Shown here piece after piece: positions 25,513 through 34,560 of a stretch of 64,000 nucleotides of DNA (the first letter of the stretch is position 1; every line of letters begins with the position of its first letter). Position numbers and translations under genes: made by a program. The DNA is from Halogranum amylolyticum (GTDB taxonomy: Archaea > Halobacteriota > Halobacteria > Halobacteriales > Haloferacaceae), in contig NZ_FODV01000006.1 in NCBI RefSeq assembly GCF_900110465.1, positions 1 through 64,000 of the forward strand, read 5' to 3'. Below the pieces are notes generated by a model. That model had not been told where the DNA came from, did not search any database, and saw only the letters and a program-made list of their open reading frames with translations.

Positions 25513-26570
25513 AGCGAGTCGTAGACGCTGTAGTCGAACAGCTGGTCGACGGACAGTTTCTCGTCTATCTTCCCGGCGCGGGCGGCGTACTCGCTGAAGA
25601 TCGTCGCCCCCTCCTCGATCTCGTGGGGGTCGGTGATGAACGCCGAGGCCGGCGACTCCATCGCCTTCCGCGCCGTCTCGGCCGGGAGCGCCTCCTCGCC
25701 GATGACCGTCGAGGCGTGTTTGGCGGCCGTATCGGGGCTGTCCTGCGTGAACGCGGTCGCGCGCTGGTGTTGCTCGACGAACGTCTTGGCGATCTCGGGG
25801 TTGTCCTTCCGGAGTCGGTCGTGCATCAGCGTCACGGCCGCAGGCTGGCCGGGCATGAAGTCACCCGCCCACGCGATCGACTGGAACGGCGCACCCCGCG
25901 ACTCGATCACCGTCGGGACGGGTTCCATGATGCTCGTCCCGTCGATCTTTCCCGAGAGCAGCGCCTGCCGAACCGGCCCGGCCCCGCCGAGCGCCGTGAT
26001 GTCGACGTCGTTGTCGGGGTCGATCCCGACCGTCTCCTCGAGCCAGTATCGCAGCAGAATGTCCGGCACCGACCCCGGCGGGAAGGTGCCGAACGTGAAC
26101 TTCCGTCCCTTCTGTTCTTCGAACTTCGCGAACGCCTCCGTCCCGTACTCTTCCCACATACCGGCAAACTCGTCGGAGGCGAGAATCTGCATGGCGTCCC
26201 GGATGTTAGCGGCGGCGATCTTCGAGGGGATCCCCTTGTCCATCACGATCATCGCCGGGACGATACCGAACATCATCACGTCGAAGTCGCCCTTCGCCGA
26301 GGCCTGTACGATGCTCGGACCGTCGGAGAACAGTTTCCCCGAGACGTCGACGGAGAGTTCGTCGAAGTACCCCTCCTCCTGCATCACGAAGTACTGCATG
26401 TCCGGGTAGATGGGCATGTACGCGACGTTGAGTTCGTCCAGCCCGCCGCTACTGCCACTACCGAGTGCGCCGGTGCAGCCGGCGAGACCGCCGGCGATGC
26501 TGACCGCACCAGCCGATCGTAAGAAGTGTCGTCGAGAACGTGTCGCACTACCGTTGCCTCGCGTCGTCAT
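25509..26570 (-). CDS. ABC transporter substrate-binding lipoprotein (NMT1/SsuA-like), Tat-exported
   Basis: A 353-residue lipoprotein. The signal SRRHFLRSAGAVS plus lipobox LAGC (Cys near 32) shows Tat export and membrane anchoring. The mature part is a periplasmic-binding fold with LNVAYMPIYPDMQYFVMQEEGYF, then SAKGDFDVMMFG and GPSIVQAS segments typical of the nitrate/sulfonate/taurine/thiamine-precursor (NMT1) family. The ligand cannot be assigned. The start at 26570 is set by the Tat signal; a GGATTAAG-type box lies about 25-35 nt upstream. First gene of the operon. Confidence 0.9.
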   Translation of the reverse strand: MTTRGNGSATRSRRHFLRSAGAVSIAGGLAGCTGALGSGSSGGLDELNVAYMPIYPDMQYFVMQEEGYFDELSVDVSGKLFSDGPSIVQASAKGDFDVMMFGIVPAMIVMDKGIPSKIAAANIRDAMQILASDEFAGMWEEYGTEAFAKFEEQKGRKFTFGTFPPGSVPDILLRYWLEETVGIDPDNDVDITALGGAGPVRQALLSGKIDGTSIMEPVPTVIESRGAPFQSIAWAGDFMPGQPAAVTLMHDRLRKDNPEIAKTFVEQHQRATAFTQDSPDTAAKHASTVIGEEALPAETARKAMESPASAFITDPHEIEEGATIFSEYAARAGKIDEKLSVDQLFDYSVYDSL

Positions 26571-26833
26571 TGTCCGGAGTAGACGCTCGGTACTTAATCC
26601 GTACTCGCCTCCGGTAACTGTCATTGCAAAACTGTTGTATCGGGGAAGTCGAGTTTTCGCGCTCGTTAGCCCATCGAAGCACTGATTAGCGGACAATCGA
26701 CTGTTGCGACCGTCATAGCTATAGGCAACACTATCCCCATAACCGGCAACATTGGTAACCATTCTGAGAGATACTCCGTGTCACCGTCCCACAGGTGGCA
26801 AGAACTATCTCGGCGGCGGACGCGGGGTAGCGT

Positions 26834-27955
26834 ATGACGACGTTCTCCAATCGCGTCGAGCAGATCTCCATCAGTGGCATCCGCGAAGTGTTCGAGGCAG
26901 CGGGCGACGACGCCATCAACCTCGGCCTCGGCCAACCGGACTTCCCCGCGCCGGAACACGCCCGTGAGGCTGCCGTCGACGCCATCGAGGCGGGGAAAGC
27001 GGACGCCTACACCGAGAACAAGGGGACGGTCGAGCTCCGCGAGGCCATCTCCCGACGCTACAGCGAGGATCTGGACCTCGAAATCTCACCCCACGACGTC
27101 ATCACCACGGCGGGTGGGAGCGAGGCGCTCCACCTCGCGATGGAGGCGCACGTCGACGAGGGGCAAGAAGTCATCTTCCCCGACCCCGGGTTCGTCGCCT
27201 ACGATGCCCTGACCAAACTCGCGGGCGGGAAGCCGGTGCCGGTGCCGCTGCGGGAGGACCTTACAATCGATCCCGCGGCCATCGAGGAGGCGATCACCGA
27301 AGACACCGCGGCGTTCGTCGTCAACAGCCCCGGCAATCCGACGGGTGCGGTGTCACCCCGCGAGGACGTCGAGGCGTTCGCCCGCATCGCCGACGAACAC
27401 GACGTGCTCTGCATCTCCGACGAGGTCTACCAGCACTTCGTCTTCGACGGCGCACACTACTCGCCGATGCAGTTCGCCGACTCGGACAACGTCGTCGTCG
27501 TCAACGGCTGTTCGAAGGCGTACTCGATGACTGGGTGGCGACTCGGCTGGGTCACCGGTTCCACTCGCCGCATCGAGCGGATGCTTCGCGTCCACCAGTA
27601 CATCCAGGCGTGTACCTCCGCGCCCGCCCAGTTCGCCGCCGAGGCCGCGCTTTCCGGCCCGCAGGACGTCGTCCAAGAGATGAGCGACACGTTCGAGGAG
27701 CGCCGCGACCTCGTGGTCGACGGGCTGGAGGAGATGGGTCTCGACGTGCCGACGCCGAAGGGGGCGTTCTACGTGATGCCGAAGGTGCCCGAGGGGTGGG
27801 TCGACGAGTGTCTCTCCCGCGGCGTCATCGTCGTCCCCGGCGAGGCGTTCGGCGAACACGGCGAGGGGTACGCACGCCTCTCCTACGCCACGAGCACCGA
27901 AGAGTTAGAGGAGGCGCTGGCGATCATGCGCGAGGCGACCGAAGCGGTGCGGTAG
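26834..27955 (+). CDS. Class I pyridoxal-phosphate aminotransferase (aspartate/aromatic type)
   Basis: A 373-residue fold-type I PLP aminotransferase. Seen are the substrate loop GLGQPDFPAPEH (about 31-42), the PLP-phosphate site TTAGGSEAL, NSPGNPTGAV (about 166-175), and the PLP-lysine motif VNGCSKAYSMTGWRLGW (Lys near 233). The C-terminal KGAFYVMP and RLSYATS with the carboxylate-binding Arg follow. The likely role is amino-group transfer between aspartate/glutamate or an aromatic/branched amino acid and 2-oxoglutarate; the exact amino acid is not resolved. Divergent from the ABC operon across a 263-nt AT-richer spacer. Confidence 0.9.
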   Translation: MTTFSNRVEQISISGIREVFEAAGDDAINLGLGQPDFPAPEHAREAAVDAIEAGKADAYTENKGTVELREAISRRYSEDLDLEISPHDVITTAGGSEALHLAMEAHVDEGQEVIFPDPGFVAYDALTKLAGGKPVPVPLREDLTIDPAAIEEAITEDTAAFVVNSPGNPTGAVSPREDVEAFARIADEHDVLCISDEVYQHFVFDGAHYSPMQFADSDNVVVVNGCSKAYSMTGWRLGWVTGSTRRIERMLRVHQYIQACTSAPAQFAAEAALSGPQDVVQEMSDTFEERRDLVVDGLEEMGLDVPTPKGAFYVMPKVPEGWVDECLSRGVIVVPGEAFGEHGEGYARLSYATSTEELEEALAIMREATEAVR

Positions 27956-28258
27956 GGCGGTCCGTCGAGACGGAACGACGTCCGGAGACGACGTCGGACT
28001 GACAGCTGTGAGTCCCTTCCCGCTCCCCTCTATTTCACTCCACCGAGTCCCCCTCGTCGGGTAACCACTGATCTTCGGCGTCGCGTGCTATCGCAACGTG
28101 GCCACGTAGCGAGCCGCCGGAGCACACCTCGTTTCCGCTGAAATATCCTGATCGTTCAGGTTCGTCGCAGACCGCCTCTGGTTGGCGAGCGGTCGGTCGA
28201 CACGCGGTCGAACGGTCGAGTCGACGACGAGTCCCGCGTTCGGTTCGGGAGACGACGC
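27956..28258. other. Intergenic stretch with a possible tiny reading frame
   Basis: About 300 nt without a convincing gene. On the minus strand 28035-28127 could encode a 30-residue peptide from a GTG (start CSGGSLRGHVAIARD, end DEGDSVE) with coding-like third positions. The frame stays open upstream with another Cys, so it may be the tail of a decayed small gene. No start signal or TATA box at the right distance supports expression. Confidence 0.25.
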
Positions 28259-28465
28259 TCAGTCCGCGATAGAGGGCTCCGGGTCGCGGTCGATCTCCTC
28301 GTTCATCAGCGCGATGAGACTGGTGTAGGGGACGAACGCGAGGAACACGTCGTCCTCGTCGTAGAGATCTGCGCCGTGTTCGGTCAGTTCGTAGTGGTCA
28401 CACTCGATATCCCCGTCCGGGAAGTGCGCGCGGAACATGGTATCGTATAGACAGTCGAACTGCAT
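28259..28465 (-). CDS. 68-residue haloarchaeal hypothetical protein
   Basis: Starts MQFDCLYDTMF and ends EEIDRDPEPSIAD. Acidic, with a short hydrophobic stretch VFLAFVPYTSLIALM near 40-55 that could pack in a domain core. It follows the GTPase gene on the same strand with a 32-nt gap, so it is probably in the same operon. Function unknown. Confidence 0.65.
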   Translation of the reverse strand: MQFDCLYDTMFRAHFPDGDIECDHYELTEHGADLYDEDDVFLAFVPYTSLIALMNEEIDRDPEPSIAD

Positions 28466-28497
28466 GAATGTGGTGCTCGGTGACACGCCACGATGGT

Positions 28498-29679
28498 TCA
28501 GCTCGCCGTGCTCACGATCTTGACGACGTCGCCCTCCGCGAGGACGTGGTCGTCGGAGATACGACGGTTCGATCTCGCGTCGACCGCATGCAAGTAGCCC
28601 TCGCCGATGTCGGAGTGGACGGCGAAGGCGAGGTCCTTCGGCGTCGACCCCCGTGGGAGGAGGAAGGCGTCGGGGAGGACGTTTCCGGTCCCGTCGGTCC
28701 ACTTCGACTCGTTCTGGACGGGGTAGGCGGTGACGTGGTCCAACAGGTCGTAGACCGCCGTGTCGAGCGCCTCCTGGACGCCGGTGCCGCCGTACTCGGC
28801 CATCACCTCGCGGATCTGTTCGAGTCCCTTCTCCTGCGCGTCGCTGAGATCGCCCGCGATCTCGAAGTCGGGGTCGCCGGGGTCGTAGTCGACGACGCCC
28901 GCCTCGACGGCTTTCCGGAGGGCGAGTTCGCCGTCGGCCGTCGCCGGGATGACCGGTTTTCCCGTCTCGCGCAGGCGCTCGACGTTCTCCTCGGGGGCGA
29001 CGTCGGCCTTGTTGGCGACGAGGATGATCGGTTTGGTCCGGGCGCGGACGTCGCGGGCGAGTCGCTCGCGGTCCTCGTCGGACCACTGCAGGGGGCTCTC
29101 GGGATAGTCGAGGTCCCGGAGGCTGGCGGCCACCTCGGCCTCGGTCGCGCCGAACCCGGTGAGCAGTTCGGTCAGCGCGTCGTCCATGTCGAACTCCGGC
29201 GACCGGGACTTGCGTTCGACGGATTCCCAGTTGCGGTCGATTATGCCCGCGAGCCACTGGTCCATCTCCTCCTCGACGAAGTCGACCTCCTCGACGGGGT
29301 CGTAGGTGCCGACCTCGACCGGTTCGCCCTCTTCGTTCGTCCCGCCGGAGGCGTCGACGACGTTGATGATGACGTCCGCGTTCGTCAGCGCGTCGAGGAA
29401 CTGGTTGCCGAGACCGCGCCCCTCGTGTGCGCCGGGGACGAGACCGGCGACGTCGAGCAGTTCGACCGGAACGTAGCGCTTTCCGTCGTGGCAGTTCTCG
29501 TTGCCGCAACGTTCCTCGCGAGCGAGACAGGGACAGTCGGTACGGACGTGCGTCACCCCGCGGTTCGGGTCGATCGTGGTGAAGGGGTAGTTGCCGACGT
29601 CGACGTCGGCCATCGTCGCCGCCTTGTAGAACGTCGACTTGCCCGCGTTCGGTTTCCCGGCGAGCGCGATAGACAACAT
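28498..29679 (-). CDS. YchF/DRG-related OBG-family GTPase
   Basis: A 393-residue P-loop GTPase of the archaeal YchF-like (MJ1332) group. From the ATG at 29679 it has GKPNAGKST (G1, about 7-15), the switch region with [25 protein letters not shown] (G3), and NKADV (G4). It ends in a TGS domain (about 310-393), a ligand-binding fold also found in threonyl-tRNA synthetase. A Cys-rich insert ([15 protein letters not shown], about 45-60) may bind metal. Relatives associate with ribosomes. Residues upstream of MLSIALAGK are not family-like. Confidence 0.9.
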   Translation of the reverse strand: MLSIALAGKPNAGKSTFYKAATMADVDVGNYPFTTIDPNRGVTHVRTDCPCLAREERCGNENCHDGKRYVPVELLDVAGLVPGAHEGRGLGNQFLDALTNADVIINVVDASGGTNEEGEPVEVGTYDPVEEVDFVEEEMDQWLAGIIDRNWESVERKSRSPEFDMDDALTELLTGFGATEAEVAASLRDLDYPESPLQWSDEDRERLARDVRARTKPIILVANKADVAPEENVERLRETGKPVIPATADGELALRKAVEAGVVDYDPGDPDFEIAGDLSDAQEKGLEQIREVMAEYGGTGVQEALDTAVYDLLDHVTAYPVQNESKWTDGTGNVLPDAFLLPRGSTPKDLAFAVHSDIGEGYLHAVDARSNRRISDDHVLAEGDVVKIVSTAS

Positions 29680-30041
29680 ACCCCTCAGTTCATCGGGTCG
29701 GTTGTAAGTCGTTTCCGGTGTATCGCCAGACTGTGCGCTCGCCGGTGACGCGATGATCTCCTCGGACCAGAAGTTCGATCCGTTCATCGAGCGGGTCGCG
29801 CTCGAACCCGACAGCGCTAGGGAGTAGCGAAAGTCTTCGTATTTTCTAACGTGACAGATCTATCGTCCGACGAAATCGGTGTGGCCGATAGAGAGGGTGT
29901 ATCTTTCACAGCGGCACCGTCGGTTCCGTCACATCGGCACTGAACTAACTGCGAAGTAGGATGTGCAAATGTAGTGTGAAGAGCCGTGGTACCTTGACCC
30001 TCGGAAAGGTTATCCCTCATCCAACCCACTGTTTGTTTGTA
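29680..30041. other. Divergent intergenic region between the GTPase and cspA
   Basis: About 360 nt. A 24-codon plus-strand frame at 29753-29827 (MISSDQKFDPFIERV..., ending PDSARE) has coding-like codon use but no clear promoter, and is too short to call. The rest is AT-richer and carries the cspA promoter; an AAAGGTTATCCC block at 30005-30016 lies about 28 nt before the cspA start. No RNA gene is seen. Confidence 0.3.
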
Positions 30042-30248
30042 ATGGCAAACGGTAAGGTTGATTTCTTCAACGACACAGGCGGCTACGGTTTCATTTCGAC
30101 TGACGACGGCGACCTCGACGACGACGAAGACGTGTTCTTCCACATGGAAGATGTCGGCGGCGAAGACCTCACGGAAGGTACTGAGGTCGAGTTCGACATC
30201 GAGTCCTCGCCCAAGGGGCCTCGCGCAGCGAACGTCGTTCGGCAGTAA
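30042..30248 (+). CDS. Cold-shock domain protein (CspA family)
   Basis: A 68-residue OB-fold RNA chaperone. RNP1-like GGYGFIST (about 13-20) and RNP2-like DVFFHMEDV (about 30-38) carry the aromatic residues that stack on single-stranded RNA or DNA. The ATG at 30042 (MANGKVDFFND) is the standard start; the frame upstream is not conserved. It has a very acidic surface loop (DDGDLDDDED). A single gene with its own promoter; a T-rich stretch (CGATATCGATTTTT) about 40 nt after the stop may terminate it. Confidence 0.93.
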   Translation: MANGKVDFFNDTGGYGFISTDDGDLDDDEDVFFHMEDVGGEDLTEGTEVEFDIESSPKGPRAANVVRQ

Positions 30249-30471
30249 TACTGAGTCACAACTGTCGTTCATAGCGACAAGACAACGATATCGATTTTTC
30301 AGACGGTTACACGCCCGAGCTGACGCTATCTGCCTACTCTGTACTGAGCGGTTCAATTCGCTCGCATCGCGTGCTGACCCGGTGACCGACTTGCGCTCTC
30401 TATTCAGCACGAGCTACTCGTCAGTCCCAGAGAAGGACGACAGTCGAACGTATAGGGACTTCTGCCGATCC

Positions 30472-30822
30472 TCAGAGGTCGAGCAGGTCGTCGACGGTCG
30501 ACCGGAGGTCGCCGTCGGCGGCGTAGGCGACGGCGAGCTCGTGGACGGTGAACCGCCCGGAGTGGTGAACGCCCTGGCTCGCGGCGTACTGCGAGAGCCA
30601 GTCGTCGAGCGCGCGGTCGAGTAACGACTGTTCGACCGGCGAGAGCGCGTCGTCGCTCGCTCGGCGAACCTCGATGTACAGTGAGACGATCGGTTCGACG
30701 CCAGCCGTGAGACACTGCCGTGGGTCGTCGCGGGCGGGGTCGAACGACGCACACTCACGCTGTGTCCGTTCGACGAGTCGCGCCACGATCGGCCACCGCG
30801 CCGAACGACTCACCGTCTCCAC
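30472..30822 (-). CDS. 116-residue haloarchaeal hypothetical protein
   Basis: An all-helical soluble protein, from a GTG start. The C-terminal part (SGRFTVHELAVAYAADGDLRSTVDDLLDL, about 88-116) looks like a small conserved module. The upstream ATG at 30842 is out of frame. A TTTATATCC box near 30870-30880 on the minus strand could be its promoter, giving a leader of about 25-30 nt. Function unknown; moderate confidence in the start. Confidence 0.6.
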   Translation of the reverse strand: METVSRSARWPIVARLVERTQRECASFDPARDDPRQCLTAGVEPIVSLYIEVRRASDDALSPVEQSLLDRALDDWLSQYAASQGVHHSGRFTVHELAVAYAADGDLRSTVDDLLDL

Positions 30823-30893
30823 TCCCTGCTAGCCGTTCGCATACAGTACGCGACAGCGTTCGAGCGGTCGGATATAAAGACGGTCGGTTTAGA

Positions 30894-31760
30894 TTAAGTT
30901 TCTCGCTCGGCGTCCTGGGCGGACTTCTTGCGGACGAGTTTCATGTCACCACTGGCGCGAACGGTGCCGTCGACGGTGCCGCCGTCGTACAGTCGGAGGT
31001 CGCCACAGGAGACGTCGCCAAGGACGCGCGCGCCCTCTTCGACGGTGACCGACCCGCTCCGGGTCGTCACGTCACCGTGGACGCGCGTGCCGGAGCCGAC
31101 GGTGATGTCACCGCGGGCGCGGAGACTGCCGAAGATGTTGTTGTCCTCGCCGACCGTGATCTCGGAGGCGCGGATGTTGCCGTGGAGACGACAGCCGTCG
31201 CCGATGGTCGCCGGCGTCGAGACGCGCCAGGCGTCGTCGGAGACGCTGGCCCCGCGGGGGATCACCAGCGGCGAGACGTCGTCGTCCTCGTCGTCGGAGA
31301 GTGCGGTGGCGAGTTCGTCGGCGGCGTCCTCTTCGCCGATGCGGAGCAGTTGCGAGAGGACGATGAAGTAGAACACGAGCGTCGGCACCGGGTTGCGGAT
31401 GACGATCCAGCCGTTGGCCTCGAAACCCTCGTCGATGTCGACGTCGTCGCCGATGTCCAGATCGCCCGAGACCATCAGGCGGCCGTCGATGGAGACGCGT
31501 TCGCCGAGGTAGGCGTCCTCGCCGACGAGCACGTTGCCGTCGACGGAACACCAGACGTCGAGTCGGCAGTCGCCCTCGGCCTCGATCCCGCCGCCGAACT
31601 GGACGCGTTCGCCGGCGATGACGTTCCGGCCGCGGACGCCGAACTCGACCGTCCCCTGCCCGCCGACGATGACGTCGCCGTCCGTGACGAGGTCGTGCTC
31701 CTCGACGGTCGTCCCGTCGGGGATGCGGAGTTCGTCGAGTGGGTCCTGACCGAGTGACAC
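30894..31760 (-). CDS. Bactofilin-like polymer-forming protein (halofilin-like)
   Basis: A 288-residue protein of two right-handed beta-helix segments: about 15-115 (repeated VxGxxxVxFGxxG steps) and about 165-288. They are joined by one hydrophobic helix (NPVPTLVFYFIVLSQLLRIGEED, about 123-145) and an acidic linker. Bactofilins polymerise into membrane-associated filaments; in Haloferax, halofilins of this class help shape the cell. The central helix could anchor the filament to the membrane. A minus-strand TTTATTAGGT box at 31781-31790 lies 21-30 nt before the ATG, indicating a leaderless mRNA. Confidence 0.8.
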   Translation of the reverse strand: MSLGQDPLDELRIPDGTTVEEHDLVTDGDVIVGGQGTVEFGVRGRNVIAGERVQFGGGIEAEGDCRLDVWCSVDGNVLVGEDAYLGERVSIDGRLMVSGDLDIGDDVDIDEGFEANGWIVIRNPVPTLVFYFIVLSQLLRIGEEDAADELATALSDDEDDDVSPLVIPRGASVSDDAWRVSTPATIGDGCRLHGNIRASEITVGEDNNIFGSLRARGDITVGSGTRVHGDVTTRSGSVTVEEGARVLGDVSCGDLRLYDGGTVDGTVRASGDMKLVRKKSAQDAERET

Positions 31761-31780
31761 AGGCCGAACCTGTACGTGAC

Positions 31781-31790
31781 ACCTAATAAA
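31781..31790 (-). promoter_or_regulatory. TATA box for the bactofilin-like gene
   Basis: Minus-strand TTTATTAGGT, 21-30 nt before the ATG at 31760. Confidence 0.5.
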
Positions 31791-31847
31791 CGGCGCGCAA
31801 GACGCTCGTCAGACGAGCGCCGAAACCGCGTCTCGCTGGTGATGTCC

Positions 31848-31854
31848 TTTTATA
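31848..31854 (+). promoter_or_regulatory. TATA box for the DUF5800-type gene
   Basis: TTTTATA is centred about 26 nt before the ATG at 31877; leaderless arrangement. It supports choosing this ATG over an in-frame start 15 nt upstream. Confidence 0.55.
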
Positions 31855-31876
31855 GCAGGCTGTGCTACGAGCGACT

Positions 31877-32074
31877 ATGACTGCTCTCTCGTTCGACGAC
31901 GATGGCGTCGACGTAGTCTACGAAGGAACCGAGTTCCGACTGGAGAAAGCGCTCATCGAGGAGGCGACCCAGAAGTCCTACCCGGACGTCACCGACCACG
32001 ACGTGCTGAAGATGGTCGAGAAGAACCCCGAGTTGACCGGCGAACCGCGTCGCGTTCAGGATATCCTGAAGTAG
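31877..32074 (+). CDS. Small haloarchaeal protein (DUF5800-like)
   Basis: A 65-residue protein MTALSFDDDGVDVVYEG... ending RRVQDILK. It has a short beta-hairpin then helices (KALIEEATQK, DHDVLKMVEKNPEL). It resembles the uncharacterised DUF5800 family of Halobacteria, assigned from memory of the pattern and not from a search. It is cytosolic, with its own leaderless promoter. Confidence 0.7.
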   Translation: MTALSFDDDGVDVVYEGTEFRLEKALIEEATQKSYPDVTDHDVLKMVEKNPELTGEPRRVQDILK

Positions 32075-32167
32075 TCGCACGCTGCACTCTGTCGGTATTC
32101 GATTGCGACAGCGTCTCCAAGCGACCAGACGGCGGACTGCCCGTCGATGTATTAGAAAGATATCCGA

Positions 32168-32199
32168 ATAGCTATCTGGATAGCTATCCAGATAGCTAT
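32168..32199. repeat. Perfect 32-nt palindrome overlapping the DUF3179 gene stop
   Basis: The sequence reads the same on both strands over 32 nt, built from repeats of TAGCTATC and GATAGCTA. It lies between convergent genes (stops at 32074 and 32196) and contains the TAG stop of the minus-strand gene. It could act as a bidirectional terminator or mRNA 3'-end stabiliser. It is strikingly AT-rich for the region. Confidence 0.8.
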
Positions 32200-33314
32200 C
32201 TGAACAGGTCGGTCTCCGGGTGGAAATCCGCCCACGCGAACCAGAACGACGGCGACCGGTCGTTGGCATGGGCAAGCCGGGTTCCTCTGTGCGGGCCGTC
32301 GACGGCCGTTCCGGTGACGAGGTTCCACCGCGAACCATCACCGACGAGGACGTCACCGTCACGCTCGAAGTTCAGCGTCTTCCCGCCGACCCGGCGTACG
32401 TAGGCGACCAGCGACCCGGCGTTCGTGGTCGCGACGACGATCGGGAGGTCGCCGACGGTGTCGTTGACGACGCCCGCATCCTCGACTGCGTCCAGCGGGT
32501 AGGCGCGGGCGACGCCGTCAGCGGTGACGCCGACGACCGTCGTCTTGGGGTGGAGGCGGTCGTCGACCGCCTGATTGAAGCCGACGCCGACACGCTCCGA
32601 GCCGTCGTACCCGGGGTAGGGGTCGTGGTCGTAGTCGCGGGACTGCCAACCTTTGATAGTCTCCGACTTCGGTGGTGGGAGGAGCACCTGCGTCTTCGGG
32701 TGTTCGCGACGCCACTCACCCCAGGTCGTCACCGTCGACGGCCGGAGGGTGAGTTCGGTCTCGGTCGACGGGCCGTGGATGGCCGTCGCCAGCAGTTGGC
32801 TCCAGAGCGACTCCGACTCGACGTCGTACATCACGAGGTCCGACTGCCAGAGTAGCCCCGAGACGCCGAACGTGTACACCTGTCCGTCGACCGTCCGGTC
32901 GGCGACGACACCACCCCCACAGAGCGGGCAGTAGGTGACGAGTAGCGGACCGCCGAAGTCGTCGTTGACGACTTCGTGCCAGTTCAACACGGCGAGCGGA
33001 TACGCTCGCGTCCCGTCACCGACTTCGACGCCGATGACCAACTCGTCGTCGTCGAGCACCCCGTCGACCGACGACCAGTCGGCGGCGAAGACGGGAGCGG
33101 TGATGGCAGGAATCGCGTCCTTCGCCGCCCCTCGACGGAACTCCGACCGCGGGACCGGGAGCGACACGTTCGCGTAGATCGTCGCACTCGGCGTCCCCGG
33201 TTGCGTACTGCCCGCAGACGAGGGTCCCAACTGCTGCCGTAGTGCGTCGAGACAGCCAGTGCAGGCGGCGATACCGACGAACCCAGCAGTGGTCAGGAAA
33301 TGGCGACGATTCAT
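32196..33314 (-). CDS. DUF3179 domain lipoprotein, Tat-exported
   Basis: A 372-residue exported lipoprotein. The signal NRRHFLTTAGFVG is followed by the lipobox ACTGC (Cys near 21). The DUF3179 domain (about 70-370) shows LNWHEVVNDDFGG, VTYCPLCGGGVVADR (CPLC pair) and GVSGLLWQSDLVMYD. The conserved CPLCG and later WADFHPETDLF are family hallmarks. The function of DUF3179 is unknown; the Cys pair suggests metal or redox chemistry at the cell surface. Its stop lies within a 32-nt palindrome. Confidence 0.85.
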   Translation of the reverse strand: MNRRHFLTTAGFVGIAACTGCLDALRQQLGPSSAGSTQPGTPSATIYANVSLPVPRSEFRRGAAKDAIPAITAPVFAADWSSVDGVLDDDELVIGVEVGDGTRAYPLAVLNWHEVVNDDFGGPLLVTYCPLCGGGVVADRTVDGQVYTFGVSGLLWQSDLVMYDVESESLWSQLLATAIHGPSTETELTLRPSTVTTWGEWRREHPKTQVLLPPPKSETIKGWQSRDYDHDPYPGYDGSERVGVGFNQAVDDRLHPKTTVVGVTADGVARAYPLDAVEDAGVVNDTVGDLPIVVATTNAGSLVAYVRRVGGKTLNFERDGDVLVGDGSRWNLVTGTAVDGPHRGTRLAHANDRSPSFWFAWADFHPETDLFR

Positions 33315-33479
33315 ACCCTACTAGTCGCGCGGACGAAGCAAAATCGCGCTGGAGTATAGTGTGTGTCAATCACAACCGAACCACCGTCGCGATACGCCCC
33401 CAGTGAGCCGTTCGGGTCTCTCGACTCGCGAGACCGCCACCGGGGCCGGCGAGACTGGTGTTCGACCCTGAGAACACAG

Positions 33480-33545
33480 TTCAAATACCTAATAATTAGC
33501 CATTACTACTACGTTAGAAAAACTGTTAGTACGTCCCGAAACACG
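33480..33545 (+). promoter_or_regulatory. AT-rich promoter region of the beta-propeller gene
   Basis: An AT-rich run (AAATACCTAATAATTAG at about 33484-33500, and TTAGAAAAACTG near 33513) precedes the ATG at 33546. The second block sits about 27-33 nt upstream, as expected for a leaderless start. Confidence 0.4.
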
Positions 33546-34502
33546 ATGAGCGACCGTACAACGAGCAGTCGTCGGGCGATATTGAAGGGGATCGGTACCG
33601 CCGCAGCGACGGCCGGGATCGCCGGTCTCGGCGGTGCCAGTACGGACGAAGAGTGGCACACGGCCGAGACGCCGACCGACAGCACGCTCCACGGCGTCGA
33701 ACACGCTGTGGCCGGTGCCTACGCTGTCGGTGGCGGCGGCGTCGTCCTCGAACGTGGTGCGGAGGGATGGACGAAGGTACTCGACGGCGGTCCGACCGGT
33801 AACGGAAACGATCTCTACGGCACGGCCGTCACTGACGGTGGGAAGCGACTCTGGTTCGTCGGTTCGAGCGGCGCCATCGGCGAGTACGACGTCGAGACGG
33901 GGAACCTCGACGACCACTCCGCGCCGATGGACGTCACCAACAACTTCAACAGCGTTGCTGTGACCGGTACGGCCGGCGACGCGAACGTCTACGTCGCCGG
34001 CGACTCCGGGAAGATCTACTACAGTTTCGAGAACGGGGAGACGGGTACCTGGGACGACGTCACACCTGGGAGCGGTGCGGCACTCCCGGCTATCGACTTC
34101 CACGGTGTCCGCTCGGGACACGCCGTCGATACCAACGGGACGGTCTTCGCCACCGACGACGGCGGGACGTGGGAGGCTATCGGCATCGGCGACGCCAACG
34201 TCAACCTCTACGGGGTCGACAGCGACGCTGCAGACGACGTCACTGTCGTCGGCGGCGGCGGGATGGTGTTCCGCCACGACGGCGCACAGTGGACACCGAC
34301 TGACCTCGGTGACAAGTCGCTTCGCGACGTGACGTTCGACGACGGCGACGGCTACACGGTCGGTGGCGGCGGTGCCGTCTTCGACGCGACGGGTGGCCAG
34401 TGGAGTCGCGAACAGACCCCGAGTGGAGAGAACTTGACCGGTGTCAGTGTCGGAGACCGCGTCGTCGTGGTCGGGGCAGGCGGGACGGTACTCGAACAGT
34501 AA
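33546..34502 (+). CDS. Secreted beta-propeller (WD/BNR, Ycf48-like) protein
   Basis: A 318-residue protein with a Tat signal (SSRRAILKGIGTAAATAG) and no lipobox Cys. The mature part is about seven repeats of about 40 residues, each with a VxGxGGxV strand followed by xxWxxxxxG (VGGGGVVLERGAEGW, VGSSGAIGEYD, VGGGGMVFRHDGAQW, VGGGGAVFDATGGQW, VGAGGTVLE). This gives a photosystem-assembly-factor/BNR-type propeller. It likely binds a ligand or protein at the cell surface; the partner is unknown. Single gene. Confidence 0.75.
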   Translation: MSDRTTSSRRAILKGIGTAAATAGIAGLGGASTDEEWHTAETPTDSTLHGVEHAVAGAYAVGGGGVVLERGAEGWTKVLDGGPTGNGNDLYGTAVTDGGKRLWFVGSSGAIGEYDVETGNLDDHSAPMDVTNNFNSVAVTGTAGDANVYVAGDSGKIYYSFENGETGTWDDVTPGSGAALPAIDFHGVRSGHAVDTNGTVFATDDGGTWEAIGIGDANVNLYGVDSDAADDVTVVGGGGMVFRHDGAQWTPTDLGDKSLRDVTFDDGDGYTVGGGGAVFDATGGQWSREQTPSGENLTGVSVGDRVVVVGAGGTVLEQ

Positions 34503-34560
34503 CTCGTCGACAGAACCACCTCCCTCCCACGTCGTCGTTTCTGTCGTCTCTCGCGAGCAG

